A stretch of DNA of 64,000 nucleotides from Sorex araneus (GCF_027595985.1 NC_073306.1:81455599-81519598), one strand, 5' to 3'; positions 11,376 to 22,154 are shown, numbered from the stretch's first letter. The notes: a model not told the origin generated them from the sequence alone. Made by a program: numbers and translations.

Positions 11376-11384
11376 CACTTATAT

Positions 11385-11556
11385 TTTATCTTATTTGTTT
11401 TGTTTTGGAGCCATACCTGGCAGTGGTCGGGGGCTAATTCCAGCTCAGGAGGTTGCTCCAGTAATGCTCAGAGGACCATGTGTTGTTAGGAATTGAACCT
11501 GGTCATCTGACTTGCAGAGAATGTGGTGCATCCCTTTGAGCTATCTCTCCAGCTCT
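11385..11556 (-). mobile_element. Family A SINE
   Basis: GAGCCATACCTGGCAGTGG to GAGCTATCTCTCCAGCTC. Confidence 0.75.
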
Positions 11557-11667
11557 ACTTTATTTTTATGTTGCCAAAATTACTAGGAGGGAAGTGAATG
11601 TGAGGGAAACAGAGGGGAAGGGAATACATTCTGGATTAATTCAATAATTTTAAAGGCCCATTAAGTG

Positions 11668-11800
11668 CCAGGATGATAGACTTTTGGGCTGGGCCCCATT
11701 CTTGGAATGCAAGAGCCCCAGATTCAATCCCTGACACAGAATGGTCCCCCAAACACTGATATGAGGAGTACCCCAAAAACCAAAAGTAAAAAAGAAAAAG
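11668..11800 (+). mobile_element. Family A SINE, old
   Basis: GATTCAATCCCTGACAC B-box region, GGTCCCCCAAACACTG body, A-rich end. Confidence 0.6.
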
Positions 11801-11834
11801 AGGGAAAAAGATCATTAGTAGTACCCTCTTAGTA

Positions 11835-12030
11835 TGGCCAGTGGTTTGCCAGCCTCATAGAAACGAGTGCCCAGAGCATAAATACAGTGGTTACAACCAA
11901 ACTGAGTTCCAACCCTTGGCACCATGTATAGTCCCCTGGGCACTGACAGAAGTGATTTCTGTGTGTGGAACCAGAAGTAAACCCTGAGCATTGCCTGTTG
12001 TGCACACACAATCCCCCAAAAAGAAAAAAA
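11835..12030 (+). mobile_element. Family A SINE, old
   Basis: AACCCTTGGCACCATGTATA, GTCCCCTGGGCACTG and CCCTGAGCATTGCC are the recognisable blocks; the head is decayed. Confidence 0.65.
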
Positions 12031-12039
12031 AAACTCACT

Positions 12040-12245
12040 TGGGTCAGGAAGATAATTCAAACCGCCGAGCAGAACACATGCCTTGTTTACACAAGGTCAT
12101 GAGTTTGACCCCAAACACAGGCATGCCTCCCCCACAGTTCAGCCCAAGTGTAGAGATGGTGACCTCTGAGCATGCCAAGAATTGCTGGGAGTGACTTCTG
12201 TCCCTCCCCAGCACTGCTAGAAAGCACCCTTATAAAAAAAAAAAT
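12040..12245 (+). mobile_element. Family A-like SINE, old
   Basis: GTCAGGAAGATAATTCAAAC head and GAGTTTGACCCC B-box region. Ends in a long A/AATAAT tail at about 12234-12255. Confidence 0.6.
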
Positions 12246-12257
12246 AATAATGATAAC

Positions 12258-12385
12258 AGGCTGGAGAGGTAGCTCAAAGTGCTGGTGCACATGCCTCGCG
12301 TGTGGAGACACTGAATTCAGTCTCCATCACCTCATGGTCCCCTGGGCCCTGCTGGGGTGGCCCTGGTAGCCCTTAGCAACATTGG
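12258..12385 (+). mobile_element. Family A-like SINE
   Basis: AGGCTGGAGAGGTAGCTC head directly after the previous tail, and CATGGTCCCCTGGGCCCTG. Confidence 0.65.
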
Positions 12386-12494
12386 CCTAGAGCAGCGCTC
12401 TAGCTCCCAACCGAGCTCTGGAAACTTCAGGGCTGCAGAGCTGAAGTACTGACAGTGGCCCTTGTTCCCCCCAGAGCACAGTGGGTGCTTTGAA

Positions 12495-12660
12495 GACCCA
12501 AATAGTATCGTAGCTGCATGCTTGTTTTGCATACAGCTGACTCAGTCTTGATCCTTGGCATCCCATATGTTCCCCCAAGTACTGCCAGGAGTGATCTTTG
12601 AGTGCAGAGTCAGGTGTAAGCCCTCCCAAACCAGGTGTTGGGGGGAAAAAAAAGACCTAA
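12495..12660 (+). mobile_element. Family A SINE
   Basis: CATGCTTGTTTTGCATACAGC, GGCATCCCATATGTTCCCC and an A-rich end. Confidence 0.7.
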
Positions 12661-12806
12661 ATAAGTAAGCAAATAAATCGTAATCCATATTTTATGTGAA
12701 TTTACCCGGAGAATAGAATAGGCAAATAAATTCTTTTACTTTTTGATTTGATAAAACTTTTTTTGGCAAAGGAATTCTTTACACTGTTTAGCTATTTCTA
12801 CTAACT

Positions 12807-12986
12807 GTAGCACTGTAGCACTCTTGTCCCGTTGTTCATCGATTTGCTCGAGTGAGCACCAGTAACATCTCCATTGTGAGACTTGTTACTGTTTTTGGCA
12901 TATCAAATATGCCACAGGTAGCTTGCCAGGCTCTGCTGTGCGGGCAGGATACTCTCGGTAGCTTGCCGGACTCTGCTATCACTCCA
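12807..12986 (-). mobile_element. Family B SINE, internally deleted
   Basis: RTE-type 3' end in antisense (TCATCGATTTGCTCGAGTG), then the RTE 5' UTR segment. A deletion joins CTTGCCGGACTC directly to the head end GCTATCACTCCA. Bounded by TTTCTACTAACT at 12795-12806 and 12987-12998. Confidence 0.85.
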
Positions 12987-12998
12987 TTTCTACTAACT

Positions 12999-13239
12999 GT
13001 CACTGTCATCCCGTTGCTCATTGATTTGTTCGAGCGGGCACCACTAACATCTCTCATTGAGATACTTATTGTTACCGGTTTTGGGCATATCCAATATGCA
13101 CGGGTAGCTTACCAGGCTCTGCCATGTGGGCTCCATACTCTCAGTAGCTTGCCGGGCTCTTCGAGAGGGGTAGAGGAATCGAACACGGGTTGGCCGAGTG
13201 AAAGGCAAAAGCCCAACCGCTGTGCTATCACTCCAGCCC
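12999..13239 (-). mobile_element. Family B SINE, complete
   Basis: Full antisense copy: RTE 3' end at left, inverted RTE 5' UTR in the middle, tRNA-like head (TGTGCTATCACTCCAGCCC) at right. Bounded by TTTCTACTAACT at 12987-12998 and 13240-13251. Confidence 0.92.
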
Positions 13240-13502
13240 TTTCTACTAACTATCTTATGATATTGGTCAAGGGAGGTGGTGATGGAATTTGCCCTCCATG
13301 AAAAATAATATCTATTGTAATTAGTCCAGAGAATGTAAGCTAAAATAAGAGATAGGGGTCTTAATTTTATCTCCATTGATCTTGGAATAAACTTAGATAT
13401 TGGAGTAAAAAAATAAAATAATTCTCTAGTGTTCTAATGCCACCACCAAACATTGTGTATCTTTTGAGTCCAAATATGTTACAAAATGACAATTAAGAAT
13501 AT

Positions 13503-13660
13503 ATTTTGGTGCCAAAGATATAGTACAGGAGGCACAGAGTAGATCCGAATTTGATTCTCAGGACACCCTGAGCCCTGCTAGGAGTGATCCCTGAGCACAG
13601 AGTCAGGAGTAAGCCCTGAATATCACCAGGTATGGCCCCAAAACCAAAATTTTTTTTAAT
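13503..13660 (+). mobile_element. Family A SINE
   Basis: GGTGCCAAAGATATAGTAC head, AATTTGATTCTCAGGAC B-box region, CCAGGTATGGCCCC end. Confidence 0.75.
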
Positions 13661-13847
13661 TAATACATTTTTGTTTGGGGCCCATACGTGGCAGTGACCC
13701 CTATGCACGGAGAAGAGAGATCCCTGAGCACAGAATTAGGGATCTAGCATAGAATTAAGCTCTGAGTAGCACTGATCCAACTCTGCATCCTCTCCTAACC
13801 CCCACCCTCGCAAAGAATAAAAATTGAAAAAAATGTCAAACAGTCCA

Positions 13848-13945
13848 GGAGATGGTTTAAAGGGCTGGAATTCAAAATTTGTGGGGCAGAGTTCTGATTT
13901 GAACTCCAGAACTACATGGTTCCCCAAACACTACTAGGAGGCTGG
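13848..13945 (+). mobile_element. Family A-like SINE fragment
   Basis: GTCCAGGAGATGGTTTAAAG and CATGGTTCCCCAAACAC only. Bases 13665-13845 hold further scrambled SINE-like bits I could not resolve. Confidence 0.45.
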
Positions 13946-14124
13946 AGAGTGGATGAAAAATGATTAAAATTTGAGAGGAAAATCTAATTTATTGCTTTGT
14001 TCCTAATACTTACTAAAGCAAGCACCTGGTATATAGAAGGAAATTGACAAATATTTGTGGAAAGAACTAATGTATAAATGAGATCGCTAGGAGGATACAA
14101 ATAAAGTATTAGAATAGATTTAGA

Positions 14125-14300
14125 GCTGGAGAGAATGTACAGTGGGTAGGAGGCTTGCCTACCACATGTCCCAACTGGGTTTGATCCCAGTACCCCATAT
14201 GGTCCCCCAAAGCCCAACAGGAGTGATCCCTGAACACAGAGTTAATCCAGGAGCATACTGCTAGCTGTGTCCCAAAAGCAAAAATAAAAAGACTAAAAAA
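14125..14300 (+). mobile_element. Family A SINE
   Basis: GAGCTGGAGAGAATGTACAG head, CTGGGTTTGATCCCAG B box, CATATGGTCCCCCAAAG body. Confidence 0.85.
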
Positions 14301-14718
14301 GATCTGAAAGACTTTTTTATGTGTGGGGCACCACCAACAGAATCAATTAGGAAGAATCAGCTTTATCTCTTCCTGAGACCACAGAAAATCTGCACCAAAA
14401 CTTGAATCAGTCTACACAGCAGTTGACCTTAAGCTGAACAAACAAGGCCTCTGCGGCAGGGGTGAAAGGACGGCACTGACAGGGGTTGGTGACAGACAGA
14501 AAGAGAAAGAAACTCCCAATGGTGCACTTTAAACCATTCTCAGGAAGAGATTGCTTGAAGTGCAAAATTCAAGATTCTACTCCAGAGAGTAGAGAGTTTG
14601 TGACAAGAGCCTGAGCCCATGCTTTATCTTTACAGAATGGATGGAAGGTAAGAAATTAGAGGGTGTAAATAGGGCTGAGTCATCAGGCGCCATTCTGGAA
14701 ACCTCCAACTGCCTAGTG

Positions 14719-14880
14719 CAGTATTTCTCAATTTTTTCTCAACCATTGGCCTTTTTATGACCTTGTTTCCTTCCTGTGCATGCCCCAAGTCCTACTGATT
14801 GGCCCCTAACTTATGCAGTAGCCTTTTAAAGTATCCTGGGGGACAGAAGGTGGCTCTATGACCCTAGCTGAGAAATGATG
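14719..14880. mobile_element. hAT-like non-autonomous DNA transposon (MER5/Charlie type)
   Basis: 162 bp starting CAGTATTTCTCA and ending TGAGAAATGATG, which pair as imperfect terminal inverted repeats (10 of 12). Flanked by GCCTAGTG (14711-14718) and GCCCAGTG (14881-14888), an 8-bp duplication with one mismatch, the hAT signature. No coding capacity. The exact subfamily needs a library search. Confidence 0.7.
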
Positions 14881-14888
14881 GCCCAGTG

Positions 14889-15570
14889 CGGACCATCTTG
14901 GATCTCACTATCATAGTGACAGTCATAGCAATAGTCACTATGACTATAGGGGGGAGGGCGGGGATTCTACCCTGCCAGCACACTTGACTGCTAGCAGTCT
15001 AGATATACCCCTAAGAAGGCACCCTGGGACTCCCCAAAGCACAGAGGATTAGCAAGGGAGCTAGGGTCTGATGTGTCCCCATACTGGCGCCTTAACAACA
15101 GCTTGACAATCATGACAATCAGATGACAATCATGACATCTTCCTGATTGCCTACTTGATGTTGGCATTACAGCTCATACCAGTCATTCTGAAAGCAATTT
15201 TTTGGTGATAATACAGGATCTCTTGGACTTAGCACCACAGTCAGTGACAGGTACAAGGATATTAACTATAAACTAGTTAACTATAAATTACTCAATAACT
15301 GTCAAGCCTCATAGAATTCCGTGACACAGTTGGAGTCAGCTAGTGAACCCCAGGCACACTCAACCTGTTGCCACAGTCACTCTAAACTGCAAAACCAGGC
15401 TCACCTGAGCACAGGCTTCCAGCCTCCTTCTAGGCCTTTGTGGAATATTAGACTTGATGGGAAGATGGAGGAGTCCAGCTACACCAATAGACAAAAACTC
15501 TGGAGACAACCTAAAATACAATAGAGCGATGCGAGCTACCAAAACAAAACAAAACAAAAACCCCTCAAAG
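14889..15570. other. Unassigned stretch with a short palindrome
   Basis: No repeat family recognised. An inverted repeat (CATAGTGAC near 14912, GTCACTATG near 14935) and a CAATCATGA direct repeat near 15105-15135 are the only structures seen. Confidence 0.4.
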
Positions 15571-15574
15571 CAAT

Positions 15575-15735
15575 AGTGTTTGTTTTGTTTTGGGGGCTAT
15601 ACCTATGGTGCTCAAGGCTTAGTCCTGATTCTGTGCTCAGGAATTAATCCAGGTAGTCTCAGGGAACCACACTGAGTGCCAGAAATCAAACCCTTGTCAG
15701 CCCCGTGTGCAAGGCAAATGCCTGAATCATCAAAG
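15575..15735 (-). mobile_element. Family A SINE
   Basis: GGGGGCTATACCTATGGTGC to GTGTGCAAGGCAAATGCC; head end decayed. Confidence 0.7.
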
Positions 15736-15836
15736 CAATTGTTTTAATGAGTCTTAAAATGAAATCAATGGAAGAAGACTTCAACAAAGGCAGAGAAATA
15801 TGGAAGAAAATTTCAAACATAGTACATGAATGGTGG

Positions 15837-16005
15837 GGGCTAGGCCAATAACACAGCGGATAAGGCAATTACCTTGCATGTGGCCAACCTGGATTTGATC
15901 CTGGAATTCCATATCATCCTCCCAAACCTGCCAGAGGTTGAGACAGAGAACATGAGCACAGAGCCAGGAATAAATCCTTAATACTGCTGGTTGTGGAAAA
16001 AAAAT
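15837..16005 (+). mobile_element. Family A SINE
   Basis: GGCTAGGCCAATAACACAGC head, GGATTTGATCCTGG B box, A-rich end. Confidence 0.8.
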
Positions 16006-16022
16006 TAATAAAATAAGCAAGT

Positions 16023-16160
16023 GACTGGAGAGACAGCTTAGAGGCTGGTATGTATGCTTCGCATGTGGGATGCCCAAGTTCAATCCTGGCACTTTATGTT
16101 CTCCCAAATACCATACTGAAACCCCTAATTGCAGGATGTGACCCAAAAAGAAAAAAAAAT
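16023..16160 (+). mobile_element. Family A SINE, old
   Basis: GACTGGAGAGACAGCTTAGA head, AGTTCAATCCTGGCAC B box, A9 end. Confidence 0.7.
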
Positions 16161-16225
16161 CAGTATTTCTGATCAATACCACATAAAGAGAAGCGCATTT
16201 AAAAGTAAAGTTCTACTTAAACTTT

Positions 16226-16387
16226 GCATTTTAGGTCAGACCCAGTGATGCTCAGGGGTTACTCCTGGCTCTGTGCTCAGAAATTACTCCTGGCGGTGCT
16301 TGGGGGACTGTATAGGATGCCCAGGATTAAACCCAGTTGGCTATGTGCAAGACAAATGCTCTACCTGCTGTACTATCGCTCCAGCCC
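16226..16387 (-). mobile_element. Family A SINE with perfect target duplication
   Basis: Complete antisense copy. TCTACTTAAACTTT flanks it at 16212-16225 and 16388-16401. Confidence 0.95.
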
Positions 16388-16429
16388 TCTACTTAAACTT
16401 TAAAAAAAAAATCTTAAAATAACTGCAGT

Positions 16430-16660
16430 ATCTTTATTTATTTTGCTTTTTGGGTCAAGATGGCAGGCTTGGAGTTTAGAAGGGGGGAGGCAGGAGGGAG
16501 TGGAAGGGTGGTAAGACACGGAACTTGGGAACACTGGTTAAGAGAAGTTGACTCGGGTAGTGGGAATTGATGATGGAACATTGTATGTCTAAAACCCAAC
16601 TATGAATAACCTTGAAAATCACAGTGCTAGAATAAAATTATATTTGGAGATTTAAAAAAA
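16430..16660 (+). mobile_element. L1 3' end, old
   Basis: GGGAATTGATGATGGAACAT, TGTCTAAAACCCAACTATGA and AGAATAAAATTAT follow the order of a mammalian L1 3' UTR end. Confidence 0.6.
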
Positions 16661-17013
16661 GCTGCTATCTTGGACATTTTCAGACATATATAAGAATATA
16701 CGGCGTCCACGAAGCAAGAAAAAAGATTAGGGAATAAGTATACAGCTTATATATTTATTCTCTGGAAACACTGATATGGAGACTCAGAAGAGTAGATTGA
16801 GACTCAAGGTTAAAAGCCAATGAATCAGGCAGAAGATTACATAGAGAATAGCAGCTCCCACCCACAATCCTTCTTGCCGAGCTCTTGGAACACTGGGAGC
16901 CTGGAATATTACCTCCCCCACACCTGAGTTTCATTTATGTGCCCCCTTTGCCAACACAATTTCTACCAAATCACAATCACTTCCAACAATGATAAATTTC
17001 TTTTATTGAATTT

Positions 17014-17179
17014 TTTTTTTGGGTCACACCCGGCAATGCACAGGGGTTACCTCCTGGCTTTGCACTCAGGAGTTACTTCTGGTGGTGCTCAGGGGACCAT
17101 ATGGGATGCTGGGAATCGAACCCGGGTCGGCCGCGTGCAAGGCTAACGCCCTACCTGCTGTGCTATTGCTCCAGCCCCA
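17014..17179 (-). mobile_element. Family A SINE, young
   Basis: Near-consensus antisense copy. TCTTTTATTGAATTT is duplicated at 16999-17013 and 17180-17194. Confidence 0.97.
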
Positions 17180-17339
17180 TCTTTTATTGAATTTCTGGTG
17201 CCCCTCGTCTAAGCTCCTTAAAGGCAGGGACTGCAACTTAATCACCTTTGTACCTACCCAAATGCCAAACAGTGATTGAGTATCCATATACCAAGCTCTC
17301 TGTAAGTCTTTAATTGGTCTTACACACTAGAGATACCAT

Positions 17340-17710
17340 GGCACTTTTTATTTAAAGTTTGTTTATTAACGTTGGGGTGTCATTTCAGTGTTGTTGACTC
17401 TGTGGTTTGGGTAGTTAGCTCTATCATTCCTTAATACCACTAACTTACTTTGACTCTTATACCTGTTGCTTCTTACCTGTTTCTTTTCCCCTGCCTCTCC
17501 GTCTTTCCTTCCCCTCCCTGTACTTTGGGACCAAGGGTGATCTAGGCATCCGCTCTTTAAACCATTGCCTTTCCTCATCTAGTTACTCTAAATATCACAT
17601 GTAAGTGATGTCATACTGTGTTCATCCTTCCTATTCATTTACTATGATGTATTCCAGTTCTGTCCACGTTACAGAAAATTGTAGCTTTCTTATTTTTGCT
17701 TAGCTTGTTT
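17340..17710 (-). mobile_element. Possible old L1 fragment
   Basis: TATTCCAGTTCTGTCCACG near 17650 resembles the antisense end of L1 ORF2 and its 3' UTR. Strongly diverged. Confidence 0.4.
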
Positions 17711-17783
17711 CCTCAAGTTACCTTTCCTTCTGTCTGGTGTAGTCTCTGCTTCAAAGGCTCTCCTGAATTTATGCACAGCAGCT

Positions 17784-17856
17784 GTGTGTGTGTATATCTA
17801 TGTGTATATATCAGTTTATTCATACATATACGCATATATGTGTATAGATATATATT
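17784..17856. repeat. Mixed (TG)n/(TA)n low-complexity tract
   Basis: GTGTGTGTGTATATC and CATATACGCATATATGTG runs with interruptions. Confidence 0.8.
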
Positions 17857-18077
17857 CAATACCTTGAGTGTTTTAGTTTTCCAGCTAACATTCACATGTT
17901 TTTGTTACTCTTTATTTTGGTATAGAAACTTATTACATGTTCGGGTGGAATCCCAGGAAGGTGGAGGAAGGGCAGTTTTGGGGGCAACTTTCCAGATCAG
18001 GTGGGGGGTATCCTGATTCTTCTCCACATAGAGGGGTTAATGAATTTTCATTAATTTAACCACCTATGTTATCTGTA

Positions 18078-18327
18078 GGACTAGAGCTATAGCACAGAGG
18101 GTAGGGTGTTTGCTTTGCATGCGGTTGACCTGGGTTTGATTCCTCCATCCCTCTCGGAGAGCCCGGTAAGCTACCGAGAGTATCCTGCCCACATGGCAGA
18201 GCCTGGCAAGCTACACGTGATGTATTTTGATAAGCCAAAAACAGTAACAACAAGTCTCACAATGGAGACGTTACTGGTTCCCCCTCGAACAAACCGATGA
18301 ACAATGGGATAACAGTGCTACAGTGCT
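18078..18327 (+). mobile_element. Family B SINE, complete
   Basis: A-family head to GGTTTGATTCC, then CTCTCGGAGAGCCC... (inverted RTE 5' UTR), then GGAGACGTTACTGG to the ACAGTGCTACAGTGC tail (RTE 3' end). Abuts an antisense A SINE. Confidence 0.93.
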
Positions 18328-18488
18328 TTTTTGGATCACACCCGGTGATGCACAGGGGTTACTCCTGGCTCTGCACTCAGGAATTACTCCTGGTGGTGCT
18401 CAGGAAACCATATGGGATGCTGGGGATCGAACCCAGACCAGCCGCATGCAAGACAAAAGACCTACCCACTGTACTATCGCTCCAGCCC
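18328..18488 (-). mobile_element. Family A SINE
   Basis: Antisense copy starting at the B tail and ending TATCGCTCCAGCCCC. Confidence 0.95.
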
Positions 18489-18679
18489 CTCTCTACTTAA
18501 ACTTTAAGGGTAAAGTTCTCATCCTAATAATAGACACACCGTAAGTGGTAGATGGTGGGGGAGAATGGGTGGAGCACAGAATGGGAGTTTAAGCTTAGGA
18601 CTGTCAAGTTTAGCTATTGCAAGGATAGCTTGGCCCAGATCACAGACCATGGGACTGAAGTTTAAAACAGAGATCTTTC

Positions 18680-18880
18680 TCAGGTAAAGAGATAGCTCAA
18701 TGGGCTGGAGCGTGTGCTTTGCACCCAAGCATGCAAGTGGCCCAGGATCCATCCCCAGAACCACACATTCCCTCCCCACCCCATCACTACCAGGAGCAAG
18801 CACAAGCACTGAGTAGGGAGTATCTCCTGAGCAAAGCCTGGAATGGCTCCCAAAGAAAACAAAAACAAAAGCAAAACAAA
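18680..18880 (+). mobile_element. Family A-like SINE, old
   Basis: AGAGATAGCTCAATGGGCTG head, AGGATCCATCCCCAG B-box region, A-rich end. Confidence 0.65.
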
Positions 18881-19021
18881 AATGATCTCTAGTGGAGGAG
18901 AAATGGAGTGACTGGCTCCATACTGTGAAACTACACAGTCAGTCACAGTGGTACATGGGACTCCCTACATGTTTCTGCTGCTTTGCTCTGATTACTATAA
19001 CACGAATTAAGTATTGTTCTG

Positions 19022-20128
19022 TGTGAAAAATACAAATACGCAGTGCTCATGGGAGGGGGAGATGTGATGTGTGTTGTGTGTTGTGTTGTTTATGGGCTCT
19101 CGGGGCAGCTCTCTCTCTCTCTCTGCTCAAGTTCGGTGCTCTCGAGCTGCTGTGTATGGACTGGATCAGAATGGATACTCCTTGTGCACTGCTTCTGTGT
19201 GTGTCTCTGTGCTCTCTTCTGTCGGTCTCTCTATCACTGTCTCTGTCTCTGTAGTCTCTCCTCTGGTCTCTTCCAACCTCTCTCTGTCTCTGCTTCTGTG
19301 TCTTCTCTCTTGTTTCTGCCTCTTCTCCTTGCTTCTGTTTTACCTATGCCCCCTTCTGTCTTGCCTCTGCTCTTCTATCTTGCCTCTGCCCTTCTATCTT
19401 GCCTCTGCCCCTTCTCCCCTTACAGTCTTAGTTTATATAGCAATTATATAAGGTGGTGACGTTGAACATTAACAAATCAACAAAGAGGGGTAAGACCATT
19501 TCTCCAGGAGATTAACAAAATCTCATCTAAGGAGATTATTCCAGATTACTACAGGATCCAAACAAGGGTGTGTTGCTTTTTTCCTTCCTCAGCTAGTAAT
19601 CCACTTAAATAATCACAGTAAATTTGCTTCTAATATTTCTAGCAATGTCATTCTGTATGAACACAGTAAGAGACATATTAGACTTAAAGTTTGGTTCTTC
19701 CTGAGGATATTCACTGTATATTCCAGACCACAGTCCTCAGGCCAGGTTAGTTTTCCTAATCTCATCAGGGTCCTAGTCTCGTCATTACTTTTGAATCATG
19801 ACAGCATTTGTCCATGACCGTGCTCTCAACTTATAGTTGAGTATTGTGGTGCTTTGGCCTGTCCCATTTCAATGCCAGGGTAGCTCACAGCTTGCCCTGG
19901 GTCTATTCCATCCCTCATTGGGACTCTGCTTTTGGGGTGCTAGGAACTAAGGGCAATTGAGTTGAGAAAGCAGATGCCCAAGAGTAAATATTATTGGAGT
20001 CAATCAGCTCCCAAGTTGATTGCATAATATTAACTGTCTTCCTGTGTCCATACAGAAAAGACATTGCTTTAAGGTAAACTAAGTTCCCTGTGGCAAAGCT
20101 AAAAGGACAAACCCCATGTTATCCTACA
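19022..20128. mobile_element. Solo LTR, class II (ERVK-like), about 1.1 kb
   Basis: Begins TGTGAAAAATAC and ends CCTACA (TG...CA). Flanked by GTTCTG at 19016-19021 and 20129-20134, the 6-bp duplication typical of class II endogenous retroviruses. A pyrimidine-rich block (about 19110-19420) lies left of TATATAA-like boxes near 19430-19450. This fits a minus-strand LTR, with TATA then a purine-rich R/U5, but orientation is not proven. No internal retroviral sequence is present. Confidence 0.7.
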
Positions 20129-20142
20129 GTTCTGGAAAATAT

Positions 20143-20486
20143 CACTGTATCACTGTCATGCCATTGATCATCGATTTTCTTGAGTGGGCACCAGTAATAT
20201 CTCCATTCATCCTAGCCCTGAGATTTTAGCTGCCTCCCTTTACTCATTCTTCCCAGTGGTGCCGCATTGGAGGCTCTTTCAGGGTAAGGGGAATAAGACC
20301 TATAATTGTTACTGTATTTGGCATATCAAATATGCCACAGGAAACTTGCCAGGCTCTGCCATGCAGGCAGAATGCTCTCAGTACCTTGCTAGGTTCTCTG
20401 AGAGGGAGAAGTAAGCTATAAGAGGTTGTGCGGCCACAAGTGCAGCCACGCGCTTCCGGGAGCATTGCTCTATAGTCTCTGGATCT
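20143..20486 (-). mobile_element. Family C SINE (RTE chimera)
   Basis: Antisense RTE 3' end, then CATCCTAGCCCTGAGATTTTA joining the longer inverted RTE 5' UTR. Ends in a non-tRNA head (GTGCAGCCACGCGCTTCC; CTATAGTCTCTGGAT). Target duplication TGGAAAATAT at 20133-20142 and 20487-20496. Confidence 0.88.
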
Positions 20487-20655
20487 TGGAAAATATAGAA
20501 AAGATCATTTGCTCTTCTGATTCAAAGGAAAATTTCAATTGTAAAATTCTGGGATAATGTGATTTATAAACTATGAAGGGACGATTCTGAGCTACACATT
20601 TACATATAAGAAAATAGATTACTAGTATGGAATGTTTGCCGTAAGAACTAAGTCT

Positions 20656-20845
20656 CAGACTGGAGAGATAGTATAGTAGCTAAGACTTTAATCTTGCATG
20701 CAGCCAACCCAGGTTCGAATCCGCAACACCAACACCACAAACAGTGCTCTCAAGCACTGCCAGGGGTCACTTCTGAGTACAAAGATGGGAATAACCCACT
20801 GGATGTAGTTCAAGATCCCACCACCACAAACAAACAAACAAAAAA
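20656..20845 (+). mobile_element. Family A SINE
   Basis: GACTGGAGAGATAGTATAGT head, AGGTTCGAATCC B box, (CAAA)n-like tail. Confidence 0.8.
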
Positions 20846-20855
20846 TTCTCTTAGA

Positions 20856-20995
20856 GACCAGAGAGATAGCTCAATGGTCTGAACACATGCATTGCACGCA
20901 GGAGGTGGGATTATTACATCCAGGGCTAACACTCACAACACAGAAAAGCCCCCAGTGCCATTGGGTGTGGTCCTAATGCCCTCCAAAAAAAAATA
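20856..20995 (+). mobile_element. Family A-like SINE, old
   Basis: GACCAGAGAGATAGCTCAAT head; B box decayed; A-rich end. Confidence 0.65.
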
Positions 20996-21074
20996 ACTCT
21001 TTTAAAATTTTGTGACATAAAATCAAAGCTTTCCAAAGGAGTCAGCCTATCACTATGAAAAATAGCACAATTCA

Positions 21075-21180
21075 AAATACTGACACTGGTGGAAGGTCTG
21101 AAGCTGAAATATTGTATGTTCAAAACTCCACTAATAACAGCATTATATTTCATATTTCCTAGACAAAAACATTTTAAAAT
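21075..21180 (+). mobile_element. L1 3' end fragment, old
   Basis: GCTGAAATATTGTATGTTCA and ACTAATAACAGCATTATATT resemble an L1 3' terminus. Confidence 0.4.
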
Positions 21181-21335
21181 ATACTCAACAAAGACACACA
21201 CATGAGAAAATAGCAGCATTTATTTCATTTTAAAACTGAATATTATTTTCAAATTTGAGACTCTAAAATTCTTCTAGTAAAAATTCTCCATTATAAGCAT
21301 AAATTTGAAAATATTTTCCCCCCATCTAATTTTGG

Positions 21336-21476
21336 GCTTTTAGTTTTTGAACCGTACCTCGCTGGTCTTGGGCTTTATTTCTAGTAGTGTCAAAGGGTCC
21401 TCAGTGCCAGGAATAGAACCCAGGACTTTGCATTTGCAAAGCAAGTGCTCTTACACTGAGCCATAGCTCTGGCCAT
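21336..21476 (-). mobile_element. Family A SINE, old
   Basis: CAGTGCCAGGAATAGAACCC and GAGCCATAGCTCTGGCC. Confidence 0.65.
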
Positions 21477-21722
21477 TCCAATATCTACAGTTAATATTCA
21501 AAATCTGATAATATCTTGAAAGTATTGAGTCCAAAGTCACAAGCTCCCCTCCCCCTTTGCTTTGATGTTGTCCCATGACAATGGAGAGCATGCTGGGCTT
21601 GGGACCTCTCACACTTTCTCGTGGCCCTGGGGATCACCCACAGAAATGCCACCAGCATCACACTCAGTACGACATGGTGCTGGGAGATTCTTCAGCAATA
21701 AATGGTATGAGAAATTGCCTTT

Positions 21723-21903
21723 GGGGCTAGAGAGATAGCTTGGGTGGTAGAGTAAATGCTTAGCATGTTGTGAGGCCCTGAATTTAATCTCAGCACTGTA
21801 TGGACACCACCTAGCACAGCCAGGTGTGGCTGTGGGCACACCTGAGCTCTCCACCACTGGGCCCCCACCATGGGACTGGGCATTGCCAGAAGTGACCCTG
21901 CCC
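21723..21903 (+). mobile_element. Family A-like SINE, old
   Basis: GGGGCTAGAGAGATAGCTTG head; diverged body. Confidence 0.65.
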
Positions 21904-22070
21904 TGGGGCCACAGTGATAAGACAGTGGGTAGAACTTGCATGCTGCAGACCTGGGTTCGACACTCGGCATCCCATATAGTCCCCAGAGTTTGGCCAGGAG
22001 TAATTCCTGAGTGCAGAGCCAGGAGTAACCCTTGAGCATCACCGGGTGTGATCCAAAAGAAAAAAAGAGA
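21904..22070 (+). mobile_element. Family A SINE
   Basis: GGGGCCACAGTGATAAGACAG head, TGGGTTCGACACTC B box, CACCGGGTGTGATCC end. Confidence 0.9.
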
Positions 22071-22154
22071 CGTAACCCTCTAACACCCCCCACTATCAGC
22101 ACTGCTAGATATGACCTCTATTTTTAAATAAATAAAAAATATTATTAATAACAG

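Noticed and set aside
12807-13239. Tandem satellite or CRISPR-like array because of three spaced 12-bp repeats
   Set aside because: The repeats are target-site duplications around two SINEs; nuclear mammalian context.
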